The notes under the pieces were generated by a model. The model was not told the origin of the DNA and did not search any database. It saw only the letters and a list, made by a program, of their open reading frames with translations. Below, piece after piece: positions 7,410 through 10,985 of a DNA stretch of 10,985 nucleotides. Numbering within the stretch: position 1 is the first letter of the stretch; each line of letters begins with the position of its first letter. Origin of the DNA: [Eubacterium] saphenum (GTDB taxonomy: Bacteria; Bacillota; Clostridia; Oscillospirales; Ruminococcaceae); NCBI GenBank assembly GCA_004555635.1, contig SFHN01000026.1, forward strand, positions 1 to 10,985, read 5' to 3'. The translations under genes were made by a program, and so were the position numbers.

Positions 7410-8332
7410 AGCGAGCGCCTTGTCTTGTTGATGATGTTCTTGGGAGCCTTTGCAGCGCCTACGCCGTCAACGGTGTAGCTTGCCTTAAGACCCTCTACAT
7501 TGCCGTTTGCGTCAAACTTCTGGTCTGCGGGCATTTCAACATAGCCGAGGCAGAATACAAGCTCCTTCTTCTCGCCGGGGTTAAGCTCCAGCTCGATGTA
7601 GTGGGAAGCGATGGGGCTCCAGCCTTCCGCAACGGAGTTGTGGGGCTTGCCCTCGAAAACAGCGTCGGGGTGCTCAAAGCCGTTGTACAGACCGAGGAAG
7701 CTCTCGCGGTCGGTATCGAAGCCCTGAATGGGCGCGTTTACGGTGTAGAATGCAAAGTGGTCGCGGCGCTCCTTGTACTCTGTCTTGTGGTAGATTGTAG
7801 AGCCGAGGATTTCAACCTCGCCGGTGTTGAAGTTTCTCTGGAAGTTGGTGGTGTCGTCGTTTGCGTCCCAGAGGCACCACTCGATGAAGGAGGTGAGCTT
7901 AAGGCTCTTCTTCTCGCTGCTCTCGTTTGTGATGGTTACCTTCTGAATTTCGCCGTTAAAGTCCTGCGGAACGAAGAACTTAACCTGCGCCTTAACGCCG
8001 TTCTTTGACGATGTGATGATGGTGTAGCCCATACCGTGGCGGCACTCGTAGCTGTCAAGCTCCGTCTTTACGGGGCTCCAGCCGGGGTTCCAAACGGTAT
8101 CGCCGTCCTTGATGTAGAAGTATCTGCCGCCCATATCAACGGGAACGTTGTTATAGCGGTAGCGGGTAATACGGCGCAGACGAGCGTCCTTGTAGAAGCA
8201 GTAGCCGCCTGCGGTATTGGAAATCAGAGAGAAAAAGCCCTGTGTTCCGAGGTAGTTTATCCACGGATAAGGGGTGCGGGGGGAGGTGATGACGTACTCG
8301 CGGGCAGCGTCATCGAAGTGTCCGAATTTCAT
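7406..8332 (-). CDS. GH94 cellobiose phosphorylase, N-terminal part (frameshifted gene, part 1)
   Basis: This part encodes the N-terminal beta-sandwich of the same GH94 enzyme: about 308 residues, the last five (RRSL and neighbours) read out of frame before a [23 protein letters not shown], then [20 protein letters not shown] and [17 protein letters not shown] are characteristic of cellobiose phosphorylases. The ATG at 8332 is chosen because family members begin MKFGHFDD and because AGGAAGGA (8341-8348) lies 8 nt upstream. An upstream in-frame TTG at 8353 has no such support. The beta-sandwich helps shape the dimer and active-site edge in solved GH94 structures, so this part alone should not be catalytic. 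Upstream are a strong promoter and candidate operators. Confidence 0.9.
   Translation of the reverse strand: MKFGHFDDAAREYVITSPRTPYPWINYLGTQGFFSLISNTAGGYCFYKDARLRRITRYRYNNVPVDMGGRYFYIKDGDTVWNPGWSPVKTELDSYECRHGMGYTIITSSKNGVKAQVKFFVPQDFNGEIQKVTITNESSEKKSLKLTSFIEWCLWDANDDTTNFQRNFNTGEVEILGSTIYHKTEYKERRDHFAFYTVNAPIQGFDTDRESFLGLYNGFEHPDAVFEGKPHNSVAEGWSPIASHYIELELNPGEKKELVFCLGYVEMPADQKFDANGNVEGLKASYTVDGVGAAKAPKNIINKTRRSL
7419..7426 (-). other. Frameshift point in the GH94 gene
   Basis: The mRNA reads AAC AAG AC AAG GCG CTC GCT ATG. One base is missing after AC: restoring it gives Asn-Lys-Thr-Lys-Ala-Leu-Ala-Met and joins the two conserved halves without a gap. The simplest loss is one A from ACAAAGG, a homopolymer contraction, but any base at the third codon position would do. 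A real mutation and a sequencing error cannot be told apart from the sequence. Confidence 0.85.
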
Positions 8333-8352
8333 GTAGACCGTCCTTCCTTGCA

Positions 8353-8367
8353 AAGAGAATTACTCTT
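8353..8367. repeat. Small inverted repeat just upstream of the GH94 ribosome site
   Basis: AAGAG and CTCTT flank a 5-nt centre, 5 nt upstream of the ribosome site in the GH94 leader. It could be a weak operator half-site pair or a small leader stem; it is short enough to be chance. Confidence 0.2.
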
Positions 8368-8384
8368 GACAATATGTAATTGAT

Positions 8385-8398
8385 GGCATAGTTATGCC
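8385..8398. promoter_or_regulatory. Perfect palindrome at the start of the GH94 transcript, candidate operator
   Basis: GGCATA and TATGCC form a perfect 6-bp dyad with a 2-bp centre, about +4 to +17 relative to the predicted start site near 8402. A repressor bound here would block the promoter, so it is a candidate site for a sugar-responsive regulator. No regulator gene is visible in the window, so the factor is unknown. Confidence 0.4.
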
Positions 8399-8408
8399 TA
8401 CAAAGAAA

Positions 8409-8437
8409 AGTATACACTATTTCCATATAAAATTCAA
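8409..8437 (-). promoter_or_regulatory. Sigma-A promoter of the GH94 gene
   Basis: Minus-strand TTGAAT (8432-8437) and TATACT (8409-8414) are spaced by 17 nt. The start site is expected near 8402, giving a leader of about 70 nt before the ATG at 8332. Hexamers and spacing are identical to those of the GH130 promoter. Confidence 0.8.
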
Positions 8438-8441
8438 GTGC

Positions 8442-8455
8442 TGAAAACGGTTACA
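8442..8455. promoter_or_regulatory. cre-like site (CcpA/LacI-family operator candidate)
   Basis: TGAAAACGGTTACA matches the Firmicute CcpA cre consensus TGWAANCGNTNWCA at every defined position. It lies 4 bp upstream of the GH94 -35 box, centred near -46. That position could serve activation or interfere with polymerase; carbon-source control of a cellobiose gene would make sense. Other LacI-family regulators bind similar CG-centred sites, so the exact factor is uncertain. Confidence 0.55.
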
Positions 8456-8468
8456 AAAAAATTTTGTC

Positions 8469-8498
8469 CGCGATTTTTGCCTTTAGACCGAAATCGCG
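8469..8498. repeat. Orphan hairpin in the divergent intergenic region
   Basis: CGCGATTT (8469-8476) and AAATCGCG (8491-8498) form a perfect 8-bp stem with a 14-nt loop, followed on the plus strand by TTTGCGTTTATGTTTATATT. It resembles a weak terminator, but no gene reads into it from either side because both neighbours are transcribed away from it. It could instead be an operator or an insulator between the two promoters. Confidence 0.4.
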
Positions 8499-8577
8499 TT
8501 TGCGTTTATGTTTATATTGACGAAATATCCTTCCCTGAAAAAGGAAAGTAAGGTAGCTGCCGCAGGATATCGGTGTG

Positions 8578-8606
8578 TTGACAACCATTTATTCCTATGA
8601 TATAAT
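8578..8606 (+). promoter_or_regulatory. Consensus sigma-A promoter of the Lgt-like/esterase operon
   Basis: TTGACA (8578-8583) and TATAAT (8601-8606) match the consensus fully with a 17-nt spacer. The start site should be near 8613, leaving a leader of about 64 nt before the ATG at 8677. It also shows that the open frame starting at 8575 cannot represent the true protein start. A 7-bp inverted repeat (ATATCCT 8525-8531, AGGATAT 8564-8570) lies just upstream; its role is unknown. Confidence 0.85.
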
Positions 8607-8676
8607 AGGATTATGCTCCTGCGGAATAATCCCATTTGCAAAAACGCAGAATTGGGCAGGAAAGTGGGCGTGGCGT

Positions 8677-9471
8677 ATGTTCCCGGGGTTCAGGATTTTC
8701 GGGCTGTTTATCGGCAGCTATCCGCTCTGCATAACGGCGGGGATATTCCTCGCGGCGCCGCTTGCAATTGTCCGCTACAAAAAGCGCGGCGGCAGCGACA
8801 CGGCTATTATGTTCGTTTTTATCATCGGCGGCTTCGGCGCGGCGCTTGGAATGCACCTGCTGTACGGTCTGACGAACCTTTCGCACTTTGACATTCTGCT
8901 TAGTGCGGACGGCGCGGAGGAGTTCCTGAAGCGGCTTTGGCTGCTTTTTCGGGGCGGAGTTTTCTACGGCGGGCTGCTTGGCGGGCTGCTCGCGGGAGGA
9001 ATATTTATAAAGCTGCAAAAGCTGCCTGCGGGGCTTGTGTGCGACTGCGCCGCGCCGTCAATCGCGCTGTTTCACGCGGTCGGGCGCGTCGGGTGCTTTC
9101 TGGGCGGCTGCTGCTACGGGATAGAGAGCGACTACGGCATTACCTTTACGAATGCGCTTATAAAGAGCGCAAACGGCACTCCGCGCCTGCCCGTGCAGCT
9201 TTACGAGGCGGCGTTTGAGCTTGTGCTGTTTGTTGTGCTGTCGGCGCTGCTGAAAAAGGAAGCGCTTCGCGGCAGGCTTCTCGCGGTGTACTTAATTGCG
9301 TATGCGGCGGGGCGGTTTCTGCTGGAATTTTTGCGCGGCGACGAGTACAGGGGATTTTTCCTCGGGCTGTCAACCTCGCAGCATATAAGCATATTGGTTT
9401 TGGTTTCGGCGGCGCTTTGGCTGATATTAAGCGCCGTAATAAATAAACAGGAGATTAGAAAAGCACAATGA
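8677..9471 (+). CDS. Prolipoprotein diacylglyceryl transferase (Lgt) family protein, divergent
   Basis: This is a 264-residue multi-pass membrane protein of the Lgt family. Lgt moves diacylglycerol from phosphatidylglycerol to the lipobox Cys of prolipoproteins at the membrane. Visible motifs are GGVFYGGLLGGLLAGG, HAVGRVGCFLGGCCYG with His133 and Arg137, the PVQLYE block, and GRFLLEFLRGDE with Arg213, Glu217 and Arg220. Standard Lgt has GRxGNF followed by a conserved Glu; here the block is GCFLGGCCYG, a variant I associate with Lgt-like proteins of Clostridia. Its activity is therefore likely but not certain, and no gene symbol is given. The ATG at 8677 is the first start after the promoter in this frame; AGGAAAG at 8658-8664 is a rather distant ribosome site. 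The stop overlaps the next ATG (ATGA), so it is coupled to the esterase lipoprotein. Confidence 0.8.
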   Translation: MFPGFRIFGLFIGSYPLCITAGIFLAAPLAIVRYKKRGGSDTAIMFVFIIGGFGAALGMHLLYGLTNLSHFDILLSADGAEEFLKRLWLLFRGGVFYGGLLGGLLAGGIFIKLQKLPAGLVCDCAAPSIALFHAVGRVGCFLGGCCYGIESDYGITFTNALIKSANGTPRLPVQLYEAAFELVLFVVLSALLKKEALRGRLLAVYLIAYAAGRFLLEFLRGDEYRGFFLGLSTSQHISILVLVSAALWLILSAVINKQEIRKAQ

Positions 9472-10664
9472 AAAAGTGGATTAAATGCGCTGTTTGCGCG
9501 GCGCTGTCGGTGCTGGTGCTGGCGGGCTGCTCGAAAAGCGGCGGCAGCTCGGGAACACCCGAAAATTCGGACACAATTCAGACATCGGAGGACAACACAA
9601 TGACACTATCGGCAAAGACCTTTTTCCCCGAAAAGCAGTATGTAAAAATGCTCGGAAGAACGCACACGGAGGAGGGCATTCTCTGGCTTGCGCTGTCTGC
9701 GAGCGGCGTTGAGTTTACGATGAACGGAACGCAGGCTTCGGTTACGCTTGTATCGGACAATATGTACGAGCAGGAACTAAAGCGCCCGCGCGTTGCGGCA
9801 TATGTTGACGGCGAGCGCGTAGCGGACGTAATGCTGTCACAGGAGGAAACGGTTATTGACATCTTTGCCGAGGCTTCCGAGGGCGAGCACACCGTCAGCA
9901 TAATCAAGCTTTCCGAGGCGGCAGAGTCCGTCTGCGGAATAAAGAGCATTGACGTAACGTCTGTCGGCGACATCGCGCCCACCGCAGAGAACGACCTCAA
10001 AATCGAGTTTATCGGCGACAGCATAACCTGCGGCTACGGCGTTGACGACGAGGACAGGGACCACCACTTCGCGACCTCTACCGAGGACGCAACCAAGGCA
10101 TACGCCTACAAGACCGCAAAGGCGCTCGGCGCGGACTACTCTCTGGTATCCTACTCGGGTCACGGCATAGTTTCTGGCTACACCACTAAGGGCAAGAAGG
10201 TTGCCGCACAGCAGGTTCCGAAGATGTACGAGCAGTTTGCGCGCAGCTACGGCAGCTACAACGGCTTTTGCGTAAGCTCGGTTGACTGGGATTTCTCGGA
10301 GTTTGTCCCCGACATCATTGTGATAAACCTCGGCACAAACGACGCTTCTTACACCGGCAACGACAAGGAGCTTCGCGCGGAATACACCGAAGGGTATGTC
10401 AAGTTCCTCGGCAAGGTAAGGGCAAACAATCCCGACGCGCACATCATCTGCTCGCTCGGCGTTATGGGCGACGACCTGTTCGCGGCGCTTGAAGCGGCGG
10501 TTGAGCAGTACACAAACGAAACCGGCGACGCGAAGGTGTCCACGTTCCATTTCACTGCGCAAAGCCCCGACAACGGCTACGCCGCAGACTGGCACCCCAC
10601 CGCAAAATCCCACGACATTGCCGCAGAGGAGCTTACCGCTGAAATCAAGAGGATACTCGGGTAA
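9468..10664 (+). CDS. CE2-like SGNH/GDSL esterase lipoprotein
   Basis: This is a 398-residue secreted lipoprotein. Residues 1-21 are a signal with lipobox LAGC, so Cys21 is the lipid anchor. A Ser/Gly/Thr-rich linker runs to about residue 45, followed by a beta-rich region to about 170 that resembles the N-terminal jelly-roll of carbohydrate esterase family 2. The SGNH hydrolase domain follows: Ser185 in IEFIGDSITCGYG, Gly289 and Asn291 in INLGTND, and Asp374 with His376 in ADWHPTAKSHD. CE2 enzymes remove acetyl groups from xylan, mannan or other glycans; a role in deacetylating plant polysaccharide outside the cell is likely, and the exact substrate is inferred. The ATG overlaps the Lgt-like stop as ATGA; AGGAGAT (9449-9455) is the ribosome site, about 12 nt away. 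It is the last gene before a strong terminator. Confidence 0.85.
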   Translation: MKKWIKCAVCAALSVLVLAGCSKSGGSSGTPENSDTIQTSEDNTMTLSAKTFFPEKQYVKMLGRTHTEEGILWLALSASGVEFTMNGTQASVTLVSDNMYEQELKRPRVAAYVDGERVADVMLSQEETVIDIFAEASEGEHTVSIIKLSEAAESVCGIKSIDVTSVGDIAPTAENDLKIEFIGDSITCGYGVDDEDRDHHFATSTEDATKAYAYKTAKALGADYSLVSYSGHGIVSGYTTKGKKVAAQQVPKMYEQFARSYGSYNGFCVSSVDWDFSEFVPDIIVINLGTNDASYTGNDKELRAEYTEGYVKFLGKVRANNPDAHIICSLGVMGDDLFAALEAAVEQYTNETGDAKVSTFHFTAQSPDNGYAADWHPTAKSHDIAAEELTAEIKRILG

Positions 10665-10677
10665 TACTAAAAAATAT

Positions 10678-10717
10678 ACGCACCGTATGAAAACACGCAT
10701 ACGGTGCGTTTCTGTTT
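10678..10717. terminator. Strong bidirectional terminator
   Basis: A perfect 12-bp stem, ACGCACCGTATG (10678-10689) and CATACGGTGCGT (10698-10709), has an 8-nt loop. TTCTGTTT follows on the plus strand, and ATATTTTTT follows on the minus strand. It lies 13 nt after the esterase stop and 19 nt after the stop of the converging partial gene, so it likely serves both. Confidence 0.92.
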
Positions 10718-10728
10718 ATAAGAAGTGC

Positions 10729-10985
10729 TTATCCCTGAAGCCCGATTTCAACAACCTTCCAGCCGCTTTCGGTTTTTATTAAGCCCATATCAAGATACGA
10801 AAGCATATCGTGCCCCTTTAGCGCAAATTGATAAACAGCGTAACGAAGCCCGAGATTTTCGGCTGCGGGATTTGACGGGTCGGGCAGCTTCAAAACCATA
10901 TATTCCAGCTTGTCGTACAGATTTGTTCCGCTTCCCGAAAGCCCCGCGTCATAGCTTGGGTCGGCAAGATATTTTGACAGTTCTT
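10729..10985 (-). CDS. C-terminal end of an unrecognised protein (partial)
   Basis: The minus strand is open from the window edge to a TAA at 10729-10731, giving 84 complete codons. The translation begins ELSKYLADPSYDAG and ends in GWKVVEIGLQG; it includes GLRYAVYQFALKGHDMLSYL. Third-position base use resembles the other genes here, and the stop is followed by a terminator on this strand, both of which support a real gene. The 5' part lies beyond the window. I do not recognise the family. The alternation of charged and hydrophobic residues and the absence of a membrane segment suggest a soluble or exported domain. Confidence 0.7.
   Translation of the reverse strand, partial: ELSKYLADPSYDAGLSGSGTNLYDKLEYMVLKLPDPSNPAAENLGLRYAVYQFALKGHDMLSYLDMGLIKTESGWKVVEIGLQG

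Noticed and set aside
7406..7430. Programmed ribosomal frameshift in GH94
   Set aside because: No slippery heptamer or downstream stem or pseudoknot is evident at the site, and GH94 genes are not known to need frameshifting; a missing base is simpler.
5757..7478. 573-codon open frame on the plus strand
   Set aside because: It lies antisense to the GH94 gene, whose conserved residues explain the coding signal. The translation is low-complexity Val/Leu/Ala-rich, has no recognisable domain, and its start falls in the terminator hairpin region.
8333..8353. Earlier TTG start for the GH94 N-terminal part
   Set aside because: The extra seven residues run through the ribosome site used by the ATG at 8332, and family proteins start with MKFGHFDD.
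8575..8676. N-terminal extension of the Lgt-like protein from an ATG at 8575
   Set aside because: This ATG lies upstream of and within a perfect consensus promoter, so it would not be on the transcript; family length also fits a start at 8677.
8613..8891. 92-codon frame starting at the predicted transcription start site
   Set aside because: It overlaps the Lgt-like gene in another frame, has no ribosome site and shows no membrane or domain pattern.
9837..10700. 287-codon open frame on the minus strand
   Set aside because: It is antisense to the esterase, starts inside the terminator stem and has no ribosome site or recognisable domain.
1..10985. CRISPR array, tRNA, rRNA or insertion sequence
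   Set aside because: No regularly spaced direct repeats, tRNA-like cloverleaf, rRNA sequence, transposase motif or terminal inverted repeats were noticed on either strand.

Overview
The window looks like a fibre-degrading gut or rumen Firmicute of the Ruminococcus type (Oscillospiraceae). The reasons are two intracellular sugar phosphorylase genes (GH130 and GH94) with close protein similarity to those of ruminococci and relatives, two Gram-positive-style lipoproteins, a CE2-type esterase, canonical sigma-A promoters with AGGAG-type ribosome sites, and AT-rich intergenic DNA around moderately GC-rich genes. No rRNA, tRNA, CRISPR array, insertion sequence or phage gene was seen.

Layout. (1) 51-1025, minus: a GH130 beta-mannoside phosphorylase gene. 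Its conserved reading frame continues 61 codons upstream of the first ATG but then meets an in-frame TAA with no start codon, directly against a promoter. (2) 1226-5756, plus: a three-gene operon with its own promoter. It encodes a transglutaminase-like lipoprotein, a fusion of a polysaccharide pyruvyl transferase with an FrhB-type (F420 hydrogenase beta) domain, and a multi-pass LPG-synthase-TM/YbhN-type membrane protein. This looks like a small cell-surface polysaccharide module. (3) 5764-5789: a terminator hairpin shared with the converging gene. (4) 5811-8332, minus: a GH94 cellobiose phosphorylase gene broken by one missing base near 7421. The break falls where the N-terminal beta-sandwich gives way to the catalytic part, and it leaves an ATGA overlap between the halves. 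(5) 8333-8676: a divergent regulatory region with a cre-like site, a palindrome just after the GH94 promoter, an orphan hairpin, and a perfect TTGACA-17-TATAAT promoter facing right. (6) 8677-10664, plus: a two-gene operon of a divergent Lgt-family prolipoprotein diacylglyceryl transferase and a CE2-like SGNH esterase lipoprotein. (7) 10678-10717: a strong bidirectional terminator. (8) 10729-10985, minus: the C-terminal end of an unrecognised protein.

How the parts fit. GH130 and GH94 phosphorylases split imported manno- and cello-oligosaccharides with phosphate and save ATP. Their promoters share the same hexamers and spacing. The secreted esterase would remove acetyl groups from plant polysaccharide outside the cell, and the Lgt-like enzyme encoded just before it could lipidate such lipoproteins. 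The 1226-5756 operon probably concerns the cell's own surface glycans. The points most worth attention are the pyruvyl transferase-FrhB fusion and the fact that both phosphorylase genes carry a lesion that removes an intact full-length reading frame.
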